Below, in pieces: positions 7,455 through 16,823 of a stretch of DNA of 64,000 bases; position 1 is the stretch's first letter; every line of letters starts with the position of its first letter. This stretch comes from Cellulomonas sp. Root930 (lineage in GTDB: Bacteria > Actinomycetota > Actinomycetes > Actinomycetales > Cellulomonadaceae). Both the position numbers and the translations under genes were made by a program. The notes beneath the pieces are model-generated. The model saw only the letters and a list, made by a program, of their open reading frames with translations. It ran no database searches and was not told the DNA's origin. The stretch lies in contig LMJI01000002.1 of assembly GCA_001429255.1 (NCBI GenBank), forward strand, positions 170,808 to 234,807, written 5' to 3'.

Positions 7455-8411
7455 CTACTCGTGATCGAGGCCGCCGGCGCTCGGCGGGTCGAAGTCGCGG
7501 AAGTCGCGCAGCGCCAAATCGGCAACTCGGAGTCCGGCATTGCTGCTCGGGACGTCAGGGCCCCCGATCGAACGGGCCGCGATAAGGACTTGGGTGGCCG
7601 AATCCCGGAGCCGTACGGGGTAGCCATCACTCCAGCCGGCAATGTACGGCAGCGAGTACTCCGTGGTATCGAGGCCGGCGGCGGCGGCTACCAGGTAGGC
7701 GATCGATTCGGCTTCCACTTCGGCCCGTCCGCGGCACTCCGCGTTGGTGGCGTAGTCGGGGAAGCGGTGCTCGTGGTCGGCCCGGATGTGTCCGAGCTCG
7801 TGGGCGAGCGTCTTCGTTGCTTGTGCCGGTTCGACATCGTCGCGGATCCGCACGGTGCTCGATCGGTAGGCGGTGTACCCGTTGGCTCCAGGTGGGCACG
7901 GACCGCGCTCGAGGGTGTACCCGTCCTCGACAACTAGCGCGGCCAGGTGTGTCCAGAGGTGCCGCGGCGCGTCGCCGCTCAGCAGCCGGGGCTCGATCTC
8001 CGGGAGGGGTGTGCCGTCGGTCTGGTTCACGTCGAAGACGTGCACCACGCGGAAGCCGCGAAGCTCACGGATCGACACCGGCTCGGCACCGCGCGCGGCG
8101 GCTGGTTGAGGTTCGGTGTCAGTGCTTGCTGTTCGGTAGGTGCAGGGGGCGAGGATGGCGATGCCGTGCTCGCCCTGGATGACGCGTCGTCCGAGGTTGT
8201 TCCAGGTGCGGATGCCGGCGACGCGGGTGGCGTCGGGTCGTTGTGCGGCGATGAGCAGCACATTGGACGGGGAGTAGGTCGGGAGGCGGGCGGCGGTCGT
8301 CAGCATCTGCCGCCAGCGGTCTGAGTGAACGAGGTCGGCAACCGCGTCCACGAGCTTGTCGTGAAGTGCGGCGAGGCGTTCATCACTGGACGGTGAGGTG
8401 CGGGCGGTCAT
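7455..8411 (-). CDS. ArdC-like antirestriction protein with zinc metallopeptidase domain
   Basis: This 318-residue protein starts at ATG 8409-8411. The N-terminal domain (about 20-130) has the ArdC/DUF1738 pattern: RWRQML, a segment with PSNVLLIAAQRPDATRVAGI, TWNNLGRRVIQGEHGI and LAPC. A gluzincin core follows, with HELGH at residues 204-208 and a downstream E-x2-AE helix near 230. ArdC proteins enter recipients during conjugation and blunt restriction or protect incoming single-stranded DNA. Last in the type IV secretion run, 2 bases after the transglycosylase gene, it probably protects the transferred DNA. Confidence 0.85.
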   Translation of the reverse strand: MTARTSPSSDERLAALHDKLVDAVADLVHSDRWRQMLTTAARLPTYSPSNVLLIAAQRPDATRVAGIRTWNNLGRRVIQGEHGIAILAPCTYRTASTDTEPQPAAARGAEPVSIRELRGFRVVHVFDVNQTDGTPLPEIEPRLLSGDAPRHLWTHLAALVVEDGYTLERGPCPPGANGYTAYRSSTVRIRDDVEPAQATKTLAHELGHIRADHEHRFPDYATNAECRGRAEVEAESIAYLVAAAAGLDTTEYSLPYIAGWSDGYPVRLRDSATQVLIAARSIGGPDVPSSNAGLRVADLALRDFRDFDPPSAGGLDHE

Positions 8412-8413
8412 CG

Positions 8414-9628
8414 CTACCGCCCTGAGGGTGCGGGGTGGGTGGTGCCGGCGGGGAGCAGGGCGCCTTTGCAGATGGGGTTGGACCAGCCGAGGTAGCCGTT
8501 GCCGTGCAGGTACATGGCGGACATGCGGGCGAAGCTGATCAGGTAGACCCCGCCGTGGTTGCCGGTGGCGGAGTCGAAGACCTCGTTGGCGGTGAGCAGG
8601 ATCTTGGACGGGTCGCACCCGGGGTCGGCCTGCACGACCAGGGAGGCGTGGCCGAAGGGGCGTCCGGTGTTCCAGAACGTGAACGCGCCCAGGGGTGGGC
8701 AGGTGTCGGCGGGGTGGGCGTGCCCGGTGGCGACCATCTCGGTCCAGTGGGTCTTGGCGGAGGTGAACCCGGACCCGACGTATCCGTAAGCGCGGCAGGC
8801 GAGCCGGTCGCAGAGCTGTCGCCAGCCGGAGGTGACCCCGACGTAGGCCAGGCCATTGCGCACGGCGGTCGCCACGTTGGCCGGTGTGTCGGCTGGGACG
8901 GCGACGTGGCCGCTGCCGAGCGGGACTGAGCATCCGGTCGCTGGTGATTCGTCCACCGGGGTGACCGCTGCGGTGAGGTCGGGGTTGGCGACCTCGGGGG
9001 CGGCGCCGGACACGGGGTCGGCGGACCATGCGGTCATGCGCTCGTGGACGTTGGCGATGAACTGGGCGGTGATGGCGGGGATGGTGGGGTAGGTGCGCAG
9101 CCGGGACTCGCCGGCGTTGTGCGCGATGACCAGCGCGTCGAGGGTCGAGAGGCTCGACGAGGCCCAGTCCGGGTGCTGTTCGCGGATGCTGCGCACGCCG
9201 GCCAGGCGGGCGCACAGGTAGGTGCCGCCGACGCGGGCGTGGGTGGCGGGGTCCTCGATGTCGGGTGTGCCGTTGTGGTCGAGGTCGGCGTTCCAGGGGC
9301 CGCCGTAGTGCGCTCGCCAGATGGAGGCGTTCATCTGCAGCAGTCCCCAGGTGCCTCCGTTGGAGTCGTCGGCGTGGGCGTCGGGCCGGAACCCGGATTC
9401 CTGGGCCATGACGGCCGCGATCCACGTCTCGGGAAGGTCGGGGCAGGTCGCCTTTGTCTCGGCGATCCAGGCACGGGCGATGGCGGGGATGGGTGCGTCG
9501 TGGGCGAGCGGTCCTCCGGCGGAGCTGGTGATGCATGCGCTGGCCGTGCCGCCGACGGCGACCGCGGTCACGATCGCGATGGTCGGGACGGCGAGGAACC
9601 CGAGCGCGCCGAGCGCGAGTTTGATCAT
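8414..9628 (-). CDS. Secreted lytic transglycosylase with C-terminal CHAP/NlpC-like domain
   Basis: Start ATG 9626-9628 overlaps the VirD4 stop (ATGA). The 404-residue protein has an N-terminal hydrophobic segment (about 5-30) consistent with a signal or anchor. An SLT-type transglycosylase domain follows, with catalytic Glu in WIAAVMAQESGFRPDA, then GTWGLLQMN and ALVIAHNAGESRL. The C-terminal part (about 250-400) has paired Cys and FTFWNTGRPFGHASLVV, which resembles a CHAP/NlpC-type fold. This is the VirB1-like cell-wall-opening enzyme expected for a Gram-positive conjugation channel. Confidence 0.85.
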   Translation of the reverse strand: MIKLALGALGFLAVPTIAIVTAVAVGGTASACITSSAGGPLAHDAPIPAIARAWIAETKATCPDLPETWIAAVMAQESGFRPDAHADDSNGGTWGLLQMNASIWRAHYGGPWNADLDHNGTPDIEDPATHARVGGTYLCARLAGVRSIREQHPDWASSSLSTLDALVIAHNAGESRLRTYPTIPAITAQFIANVHERMTAWSADPVSGAAPEVANPDLTAAVTPVDESPATGCSVPLGSGHVAVPADTPANVATAVRNGLAYVGVTSGWRQLCDRLACRAYGYVGSGFTSAKTHWTEMVATGHAHPADTCPPLGAFTFWNTGRPFGHASLVVQADPGCDPSKILLTANEVFDSATGNHGGVYLISFARMSAMYLHGNGYLGWSNPICKGALLPAGTTHPAPSGR

Positions 9629-11382
9629 GCGGGGACCGCCGTTCCGGTGGCGGTGGCGTGCTCGACGGCCTGCTGGTCGGCCTGGAGGTCGGCTGCGTCG
9701 CGTCGAGCGGTCCAGGCGGCCAGGTCGATGATGGTGGGTTTGGTCTGCCGGAGCAGGAGCACGCCGGTGCCGAACGGCAGGGTCCGCAGCACGGACGCCG
9801 GCATGACCGGGACGGTGCGTACGGACGTGGACGAGGAGTGTTCGCCGGACCGGCCGCGGGAGCGGGTCTCGGTGAGCTCGTCGACTTCCCCGACGAGGCG
9901 GGCGACGTCGTCCAGGTCGCGGTACTTGGCCAGTCCGCCGAGCACGATCTTGACGGTGGCGGCGTCCCAGATGGCGTCCGCGGCGTGCTCGCCCCAGCGG
10001 GCGCGGGCTTGGGCCAGGGACTGCAGGACGGCCAGGGTGGTGATGCCGGAGCCGCCGCCTTCGGCCATCAGCGAGGGCAGGGATGGCAGTGGGGTGAGGT
10101 TGGCGATCTCGTCGAGGGCGAGCAGCAGGGGTGGGTCGAGGCGGGCGCCGGGGGAGCGGGCGGCCAGGGCGCGGGCGGTCTCGGTGATGTCTTCGACGAA
10201 TGCCGCGACCAGGGGAGCGCAGGAGCCCGAGGCGACCGCCGAGGCCAGGAGATAGAGGGTCCCGGACTCGCGCAGGAACGTTGTGGGGTCGAAGGACTCG
10301 TCGCGTTTCGGGTCGACGGCGGCCAGGACGTCGGGGTCGGCGAGGGCGGCTAGGGATTGGCGGACGCCGAGCCAGATGGAGTCGCGGGTGCGGGGGTCGG
10401 AGTGAATGGAGGCTTCGAGGGCGTCGGCCCACCCGTCCGCGGCTGCGGTGTTGCGGTTCAGGATCGTGACGGCGTCCTCGGCCAGGGCCGGGTTCAGGGA
10501 CCACCGGTACAGGTCGACGGCACGCCGGCCGTCCAACGCGGCGGCGTGCAGGAGGCAGCGCAGGGCGGTCTCGGTCTGCCCGGCCCAGAAGTCGGAGTCG
10601 GACACGGTGCGGCCGAACCCGGCGCCGGCGGCCAGCCCGCGCGCTCGGACCAGGGCAGTGCGTGGGGTCTCGCAGCCGCGCACGGGTGACCAGGCCAGCC
10701 CGCCGGGCAGACCGGCGAGGCGTTGCGGGTCGAAGATCGCGACCGGCCCTCTGGTTCGACGAGCTCGCAGCGTGACGGCGAGGGTGTCCGGGCGGGTCGA
10801 CGTAGCCACGACCGGTCCGGGGGCGTCCAGGACCCAGGGGATGACCACGTGCAGGCCCTTGCCCATGCGTGGTGGTCCGACGAGCAGGGCGGAGTCCTCC
10901 ACGGTGCACCACAGGTCGCGACCGCGCAGCCTCCCGAGGAGGAACCCCACCTGCTGCGGGGTGGCGGACCGGTCCAGGGACGGGCGCACGACCGACGCGC
11001 GGGCGCGCAGGCTTCGCTGGCCCGCGACGGTGTGCACGTCACGGGGCGCCGCCATCCCGGGGAGGTCGCGCAGCGCAGCGGCACGCCCGCCGCTTGTTGT
11101 CGCGAGGCGTCGCGATACCCACCAGATGCCCAACGCGACACCAACCCAGGCTGCTGCGGCCACCGCGGTCCCGGTCCAGTACGCCACCGGGCCGGGCAGC
11201 GCAGACGGTTCCGGCCACACGGAGGCCGGGTCGCCGGGCTGGGTGATCGCGCTGAGCGCGGTGAGTAGTCCCGCGGTCGGGAGTGGGCGTCCGGTCAGGA
11301 CGCAGGCGAGGGCCGCTCCGGACCACAGGACCGCGGCCAGGACGAGGACGGCGGCGCCGGCCGTCATCGCCCACGTCGTCAT
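9625..11382 (-). CDS. VirD4/TraG-type conjugative coupling ATPase
   Basis: Start ATG 11380-11382 (MTTWAMTAGAAVLV). Two N-terminal membrane segments lie within residues 1-30 and 70-95. The P-loop segment VGPPRMGKGLHVVIPWVLDA and the Walker B LLLALDEIANL, followed by LPSLMAEGGGSGITTLAVLQ, are diagnostic of the TraG/VirD4 family. This 585-residue enzyme would link the relaxase-DNA complex to the transport channel. It is the central gene of the conjugation set, between the DnaB-N protein and the transglycosylase. Confidence 0.9.
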   Translation of the reverse strand: MTTWAMTAGAAVLVLAAVLWSGAALACVLTGRPLPTAGLLTALSAITQPGDPASVWPEPSALPGPVAYWTGTAVAAAAWVGVALGIWWVSRRLATTSGGRAAALRDLPGMAAPRDVHTVAGQRSLRARASVVRPSLDRSATPQQVGFLLGRLRGRDLWCTVEDSALLVGPPRMGKGLHVVIPWVLDAPGPVVATSTRPDTLAVTLRARRTRGPVAIFDPQRLAGLPGGLAWSPVRGCETPRTALVRARGLAAGAGFGRTVSDSDFWAGQTETALRCLLHAAALDGRRAVDLYRWSLNPALAEDAVTILNRNTAAADGWADALEASIHSDPRTRDSIWLGVRQSLAALADPDVLAAVDPKRDESFDPTTFLRESGTLYLLASAVASGSCAPLVAAFVEDITETARALAARSPGARLDPPLLLALDEIANLTPLPSLPSLMAEGGGSGITTLAVLQSLAQARARWGEHAADAIWDAATVKIVLGGLAKYRDLDDVARLVGEVDELTETRSRGRSGEHSSSTSVRTVPVMPASVLRTLPFGTGVLLLRQTKPTIIDLAAWTARRDAADLQADQQAVEHATATGTAVPA

Positions 11383-11429
11383 GTCCGGTCCGCCCGCGGT
11401 GCCTGGACGCGGTCCCTGGTGCGTCGGCC

Positions 11430-12527
11430 TCATCGGGAGACCGACTCGATCTGCTGGGTGTGGAGCTCGGGGGCGGCCGCGGGGGTGTAGGCCGGTTGGA
11501 TGGGCATGGCCGCGGCCGTGCGGCGCAGGGCCGCGGTCAACAGGTGCCCGGTGTCGACCAGGTCGGTGACGAGCACGCCGGGGTTCGCGGCGCCGGCGAC
11601 GAGCTGTGCGGCGCCGGCGTCGGCCAGGTGCCGTACCTGGTCGCCGGCGACGGCTTGGATCGCCGGATCGAGCTGCCGGGACCAGCCGTCGTCGACGGCG
11701 GCCCGCAGCTCGGACAGTCCGGGGACGCCCTGCTCGTGGTGGGCGTGCGCGCGGGTTGCCCAGGCGACGGTAACGATGTCGACTTGCTGTCCGAGCTCGG
11801 CGAGCTCGAGCATGGTGCCGTAGACGGCGCGCCACCCGGGGTCGGGGACCCGGTTGGGTGCCAGCCAGGCGGCGACGCCCGGGATGTGGTCGGGCTGGGC
11901 GATGAGCGCGCCGATCAGTGCGACGAGGTTGCGGCGCTCGGAGCCGGCATCGCGGCCGGGGTGCCCGCACAGGTACTTGTCGGCACCCATCCGCGCCTCG
12001 GTGTTCCGCATGACGGCCCGCAGGGCGAGTGGGACGACGACCTCGTCGTGTGGTTGGCCCGTGGCCTTGGCCCATCGCGATTCGGCGCAGTCCATCGCGG
12101 CGTTCACGACGTTGCAGGTCGCGTAGATCGGACGTGACGTGCGATCCGATGCGCACCGCACGGCGGCCGCGCGCAGGAGCACGCCGGTGCCGGCGATCTC
12201 TCGACGTAGGCCGCCGTCGAGCACCATCCGCGCGTAGGTGACGGCGTGCGGGTGCGGTGGTGTCACGTGCAGCAGGTCCGCGAGCCGCGGCAGGTTGGCC
12301 CGTCGGGTGCCGAGCCGCTCGACGAGGGTGTCGGCCATCGTCTGGGGGTCGATCGCCTGGTCGGCGGCGCGCCGCTCGAGCATGGAGGTGAAGACCTGGG
12401 CGTGCCAGGTGTCGGCGAAGTCGCCTGCCCGGAGCCAGCGCTGGATGTCATCCAGTGTGTCGGGGTGCAGCAGGACTGAGCCGAGGGTGGCTTGCTCGGA
12501 CAGCCGGATGATGGCGTCGTCGTTCAT
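11430..12527 (-). CDS. Protein with two DnaB N-terminal-like domains and no helicase core
   Basis: Start ATG 12525-12527 (MNDDAIIRLSEQATLGSVLL). Residues 5-75 match the replicative-helicase N-terminal domain pattern: EQATLGSVLLHPDTL, DFADTWHAQVFTSMLERR, IDPQTMADTL. A second copy appears near residues 200-265 (LVALIGALIAQPDHI, WRAVYGTMLELAELGQQVDI). The 365-residue protein contains no P-loop. DnaB-N domains bind primase or form trimers, so the protein may recruit replication proteins to transferred DNA. Such genes recur between VirB4 and VirD4 in actinobacterial elements. A GTG six bases upstream is an alternative start. Confidence 0.7.
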   Translation of the reverse strand: MNDDAIIRLSEQATLGSVLLHPDTLDDIQRWLRAGDFADTWHAQVFTSMLERRAADQAIDPQTMADTLVERLGTRRANLPRLADLLHVTPPHPHAVTYARMVLDGGLRREIAGTGVLLRAAAVRCASDRTSRPIYATCNVVNAAMDCAESRWAKATGQPHDEVVVPLALRAVMRNTEARMGADKYLCGHPGRDAGSERRNLVALIGALIAQPDHIPGVAAWLAPNRVPDPGWRAVYGTMLELAELGQQVDIVTVAWATRAHAHHEQGVPGLSELRAAVDDGWSRQLDPAIQAVAGDQVRHLADAGAAQLVAGAANPGVLVTDLVDTGHLLTAALRRTAAAMPIQPAYTPAAAPELHTQQIESVSR

Positions 12528-12532
12528 GGTGA

Positions 12533-13840
12533 TCACCGGTCCTCGTGTTCGGTGTCGTCGCGCATGGCGGAGTCGGTGTCGACGACGTCGACCTCGACGG
12601 GGTGCAGGACGTGGTGCACGACGTGGGTGCGGCGGGGCATCTTCCACAGCCCGGTGCCCCGCGGCAGCACGGGCAGCAGGTCCCGTTCCGGTCGCGTCAG
12701 GCCCAGCGCGGTGGCGGTGCCGTCGAGCTGGTCGGACTCCTGCCGGTAGATGACGCGGGTCGAGCAGTCCGCCAGCAGTCCCTGCGCCAGAGAGCGGGCC
12801 TCGGAGCCTTGCTCGCCGATGGCGTCCCGGTCGGACAGGCGGTGCAGGACCATGAGGTTTGCGAGCCCGTGGGCGCGCGAAAGCTTCCATTGCGACTGCA
12901 TCCGGCGCACCAGTGCGGCGTGTCGCAGGACCCGCCACGCCTCGTCGTAGATGACCCACCGCTTCGCGGCCGACACCAGGAGTGCGCCTTCGAGCCACGC
13001 CGAGGCGCAGGTCATCGCCAGTGCCAGCGCGTCCTCGTCGGAGCCCAACCGTGACAGGTCGAGCACGACCATGGGTGCACGCGGATCGAGGCGTTCGGTC
13101 GAGGGCCCGTCGAAGAGGCCCGCCAGGTCGCCGCGCACGAGACGTCGCAAGCCATGGGCCACATCGCGCCCGTCCGCCAATCGATCTGCGACGCGGACAC
13201 CGTCCGAACGTGCCGCCGAGGCGTCGGGGGAGGTCAGCGTCTCGAGGACGTCGCCGATCGTGGGTGAGCTGTGACGGCGCTCGGCCAAGGTGAGGGCCGC
13301 GTCCAGCGCGCCGAGCTCAGCGGCGCCGAGTTCCCGACGGATCGTCAAGGTTGCGACCGCAGCGAGAAGGCGGATCCGCGGTCCGTGGGGTTCCACGCCG
13401 TCCGGGGCGTCCAGCGGGTTGAGCCGCGCCGACAGTCCTGACCCGAGCCGCACCACCGTGCCACCAATCGCTTCGGCGACCGGCGCCCACTCACCCTTCG
13501 GGTCGCCCGGCACATAGACGGACCGTCCGGCGGTGATGCTGCGCATCGCGAGTGACTTGGCCAGCGCGGACTTGCCCTGCCCGATCACCCCCGCCAGGAG
13601 CACGTTCGGGTTCGTCAGGTGGCCTGCGCCGTACAGCGCCCACGGGTCGAAGCAGAACGGCCCGCCGGTCAGCGCGTCCTGCCCCACCGGGACGCCGACC
13701 TCACATGAGGGCGACACGAGGAACGGGTACGCACCAGCCAGGGTCGCCGACGAGGCCCGGTGTGCCGGCAGCCGCAGCCGTGGACCGCTGCGGTACCGCC
13801 CGACAGTCCGGCGGAACGTCGGCGTGCTCGTCGCAGTCAC
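12533..13840 (-). CDS. VirB4/TraC-type conjugation ATPase
   Basis: This 435-residue protein has Walker A in AGVIGQGKSALAKSLAMR (about residues 83-100) and Walker B VIYDEAWRVLRHAAL (about 295-309). VYVPGDPKGEWAPVAEAIGG and VVLDLSRLGSDEDALALAM between them are typical of the VirB4/TraC C-terminal ATPase. The usual N-terminal VirB4 half is missing and is supplied by the upstream SCO6880-type protein, whose stop overlaps this start by 4 bases. The two together would form the secretion motor. Confidence 0.88.
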   Translation of the reverse strand: MTATSTPTFRRTVGRYRSGPRLRLPAHRASSATLAGAYPFLVSPSCEVGVPVGQDALTGGPFCFDPWALYGAGHLTNPNVLLAGVIGQGKSALAKSLAMRSITAGRSVYVPGDPKGEWAPVAEAIGGTVVRLGSGLSARLNPLDAPDGVEPHGPRIRLLAAVATLTIRRELGAAELGALDAALTLAERRHSSPTIGDVLETLTSPDASAARSDGVRVADRLADGRDVAHGLRRLVRGDLAGLFDGPSTERLDPRAPMVVLDLSRLGSDEDALALAMTCASAWLEGALLVSAAKRWVIYDEAWRVLRHAALVRRMQSQWKLSRAHGLANLMVLHRLSDRDAIGEQGSEARSLAQGLLADCSTRVIYRQESDQLDGTATALGLTRPERDLLPVLPRGTGLWKMPRRTHVVHHVLHPVEVDVVDTDSAMRDDTEHEDR

Positions 13841-15264
13841 AGCACACCCCTGGCGAACGGAAGGGCTGCGGCCAGGTGCGCTTGCCCCTGCCGGCCGAAC
13901 AGGCGCCGCACCTCACACATCGCCTGAGCTGCGGTTGTCTCGAGTGCGGCACAGCGCTCCTCGAGCTCGGCCTCGCTGGTCGCGGACACGGTGACCAGCC
14001 CGGTGAAGCGCAGATCCCCGTGGCCGGCCACGAGCTCGGCCTCGCGGCGCTCGAGATCGGCGACCTCCGCGCGCGTGCTCTCGGCTTCGACCTGGCCGAT
14101 GCGCGTTCGCTGAGCCGCGTCGGCCATGTGCTCGGCCTTGCTGCGGCGAATATCCCGCAGGGCCCGGGCGGTCGTGAGCGGCTCGGCAATCACGGTCAGG
14201 GTCCTGGGGGTGGCCTCCCCGAGGAGCAAGGGCTGCAGGAAGCTGGGGTGGACGTCGCTGCGCGGCCACTCGGTCACCCAGTACGTGGCGTGCACAGCAC
14301 CGTCGGCCCGCAGCAACGACCACTGCTCGTCTACGCCCATTGGAGCACGGATCGGCCACGGCCCGTCCTCCGCCCGAGCAGCGGCCGGCGGGTCGTAGGC
14401 GCTGCGCACCACGGCAGCCAGATCCTCGCGCCCGAGCCACCCCTGCGGTGTGAGGTCCGCGCCGACCAGGGATGTCGCGACCGCGTCCAGGTGCTTGGCC
14501 ACGAGTGCGATGTCGGCCGTCGTCAGAGCGCGGCGACCTCGCGGTGCACGGAGCGCCACGGCCAGGAGGGTGTCTCGCGCTTGTGGTCGCACGAACCCGC
14601 CGTCGAGCAGTCCGGCGAGAGCGATGGATAGCTCGGTCGTGGGGGAGACGCAGCGATCGCGCCACCACCGACGCGCAGGAGCCAAGCCACCAGGGACAGT
14701 GCGCGCCATCAGCTGCACCCGCACGATCGCCGGCTGCTGGCACAGTCCCGCCAGCACCCGGCCCCACCCGGCCACCTTGTGCTCCTGCGCTGCGGGGTCG
14801 TCCAGGACGAATCCCGCACCCGCGACCCGCAGTACCCCGCAGATCACGCCAGCGCGCCGATCGAGGATGAGCGTCGCCCTGAGCGCGTCGCAGGGGACTA
14901 GCTCCAACCGACCGGTCATGCCCGGCAGGACGAGCACGTCGTGCGCGATCTTCGTCCCCCGAGTTGTGGTGATGGCCGTGGTCGCCCGGGTCAGCCTCCG
15001 CACCTGCCACTGCGTTAGCAGAGGCACCCATCCGACGACAGGCCGGCCTGCTACCGAGACTGTGCCCGCGACGAGCAGCGTCAACCACACCGGCGCCGTG
15101 ACCGCGAACCCGCCCGCACCCGCGGAGAACACCGCAGCCACCGCCACGATCAACGCGACACCCACCACAGCAAGCTGGGCAGCGGACAAACCCAGCAGCA
15201 CGCCGCGGCGCTCCAGGCGACCGAACCGGACCGTCGACACGCCGGCGTTCTCTGGCGAGCTCAT
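13837..15264 (-). CDS. SCO6880-family type IV secretion protein
   Basis: The 475-residue protein starts at ATG 15262-15264 and begins VRFGRLERRGVLLGLSAAQL, followed by two membrane segments (about 25-70). This PrgI-like start plus a long VirB4 N-terminal-like domain (TKIAHDVLVLPGMTGRLELV, WVTEWPRSDVHPSFLQPLLL) is how SCO6880 proteins look. No P-loop is present. Overlaps of 4 bases on both sides place it firmly in the operon. It probably anchors the VirB4 ATPase to the membrane. Confidence 0.85.
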   Translation of the reverse strand: MSSPENAGVSTVRFGRLERRGVLLGLSAAQLAVVGVALIVAVAAVFSAGAGGFAVTAPVWLTLLVAGTVSVAGRPVVGWVPLLTQWQVRRLTRATTAITTTRGTKIAHDVLVLPGMTGRLELVPCDALRATLILDRRAGVICGVLRVAGAGFVLDDPAAQEHKVAGWGRVLAGLCQQPAIVRVQLMARTVPGGLAPARRWWRDRCVSPTTELSIALAGLLDGGFVRPQARDTLLAVALRAPRGRRALTTADIALVAKHLDAVATSLVGADLTPQGWLGREDLAAVVRSAYDPPAAARAEDGPWPIRAPMGVDEQWSLLRADGAVHATYWVTEWPRSDVHPSFLQPLLLGEATPRTLTVIAEPLTTARALRDIRRSKAEHMADAAQRTRIGQVEAESTRAEVADLERREAELVAGHGDLRFTGLVTVSATSEAELEERCAALETTAAQAMCEVRRLFGRQGQAHLAAALPFARGVL

Positions 15265-16376
15265 CGTGCGCCGCCTCGGTCAGGCACAGGCACCGGCGGA
15301 GGAGGGGTGGGCTTCGGCCCGCCCGTCGCGACGCCACCGGATGCCCCTTTCGCCGCGCCCGCGGCGCGCACTGCCGTGCCTATCCCTCCGGTCGCCGTCG
15401 ACATCACGACCTGTTGTGCGGCGTAACGGGTGGTCGTCGCAGCACCGCGCGCTGCCTTGCTAATGGGGTTGGCCGCGACGTTGGCGTGCATGACCCCAGC
15501 GGCCTCCATGCCGGACCAGTGCACGAACCGCCAGGTCAGCCACGGCGCCCACACCGCGATCGCCAGGAGCAGGATCCCGATCAGCGTGTCCGAGAGCCCG
15601 GCGACGCCGTCGGCCTGCTGTGTGGGTGCGACGCCGGGCTCGGTGGGGCCCGCGCCTGTGAAGGCGGAGGCGCCGACGACGAAGGCCACGACGATGACGA
15701 TCTTGGAGAACACCAACGCGGCGACGATCTCGAGCCAACGGCGCGTCCACACCCGTGTCTGGTCCCACGTCGACCCCGCGAAGGCGATCGGCGCGAAGAC
15801 CGCGACGAGAACCAGTGCGGCCTTGCGGAACAGCAGGACGCCCCACAGCAGGACGAACCCGAGCATGAGCACCAGGCCGATCAGGATCTGCAACGCGGGG
15901 GAGAGTGACGTGAGCGCGACGAAGTCGAAGAACTGAGATGCCGCCTCTGTGACGGTCAGACCTGCGGCTGACGCGATGTACTCGCAGATCCCGTCGACAG
16001 CGGTCAGCGCGAGCTGCGTCGCGCCGAGGGCGAGCGCCGCACCGAGCATCGCCTTGGCGACCCCGACGACGGCGCGGACCAAGCCGCCAGCCTCGTGGCG
16101 CAGGACGGAGGTGAGCACCTGAACGACGAAGAGCCCCACGACGACGGGCAGAGCGATGGCAGCGATGACCGCGACGTTCGCGCGGAACCAGCCGACGCTC
16201 AGGTCGATCGACGTGCTCGAGCTCAGCGCGGCAAGGGCCAACCGACCGACCTGCTCGGCACCACCGACGAACGAACCCCCGAGTCCGCCGAGCACGTAGT
16301 CGGAAGCGGCGCCCTGCGCGGACTCGCAGATGGCGGCAGCAGGTCCGATGCAGGCGTCGAGTGCCGGGACCGGCAT
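15261..16376 (-). CDS. TrbL/VirB6-like polytopic membrane protein
   Basis: It starts at ATG 16374-16376 overlapping the DUF6112 stop region. The 371-residue protein has five to six hydrophobic spans (about 70-95, 110-130, 160-205, 225-250, 275-295), a central charged W-TRRWLEI loop and a Gly/Pro-rich cytosolic tail ending VPVPDRGGAR. The profile, and its place between DUF6112 and SCO6880, match actinobacterial TrbL/VirB6 channel proteins. Confidence 0.82.
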   Translation of the reverse strand: MPVPALDACIGPAAAICESAQGAASDYVLGGLGGSFVGGAEQVGRLALAALSSSTSIDLSVGWFRANVAVIAAIALPVVVGLFVVQVLTSVLRHEAGGLVRAVVGVAKAMLGAALALGATQLALTAVDGICEYIASAAGLTVTEAASQFFDFVALTSLSPALQILIGLVLMLGFVLLWGVLLFRKAALVLVAVFAPIAFAGSTWDQTRVWTRRWLEIVAALVFSKIVIVVAFVVGASAFTGAGPTEPGVAPTQQADGVAGLSDTLIGILLLAIAVWAPWLTWRFVHWSGMEAAGVMHANVAANPISKAARGAATTTRYAAQQVVMSTATGGIGTAVRAAGAAKGASGGVATGGPKPTPPPPVPVPDRGGAR

Positions 16377-16377
16377 C

Positions 16378-16689
16378 TCAGATCATCCCGCCCAGACCGG
16401 AGAAGAACGCCACGATCGCGTTGGCTCCGCCGATCAGCAGCGCGCCGCCGGCGGCGATGAGGACCCCTGTCTTCCCGCCCGAGGCGTACCCGTAGTTGCC
16501 CTGCTGGCGGGCCACCGCCCACACGATCACGGAGATCACCAGGCCAGCAACGCAAGCCACCAGGCCCCAGGTCAGCAGCGCCCCGACCAGCTGCTTGACG
16601 ACAGCCAAACCCGGCAGACCGGTCTCGTTCGGGGTGATGCCCGGGTCGGCGCCGATGACCTTGCCGACGTTGATCGACACGTGTTCCAT
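16378..16689 (-). CDS. DUF6112-type small conjugation membrane protein
   Basis: ATG 16687-16689 gives MEHVSINVGKVIGADPGITP, a typical N-terminus of this family; the longer frame from 16719 adds ten unlikely residues. The 103-residue protein has two membrane spans (VVKQLVGALLTWGLVACVAG and GVLIAAGGALLIGGANAIV) joined by a loop containing ARQQGNYGYASGGK. This two-span layout resembles VirB2/TrbC-like pilin or channel subunits. It is first in the conjugation part of the operon, 130 bases after the LysM-BTAD gene. Confidence 0.75.
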   Translation of the reverse strand: MEHVSINVGKVIGADPGITPNETGLPGLAVVKQLVGALLTWGLVACVAGLVISVIVWAVARQQGNYGYASGGKTGVLIAAGGALLIGGANAIVAFFSGLGGMI

Positions 16690-16823
16690 TGCGCACCCCG
16701 GGGATCCATGGGCGCTCACCGGTCGTCAGCGCCATCTGGTCATAGGTGCGCCGGAGTGTGCGTAACCCGCGAGATCGCGAGTACAAACAAGAGGGCTGGG
16801 ATCGCGGCGTCAGAACCGCCGGC

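Noticed and set aside
7455..9536. 693-aa minus-strand open frame
   Set aside because: The first part is an Arg/Pro-rich shadow of the transglycosylase gene; only the part from 8411 is the real ArdC-like protein.
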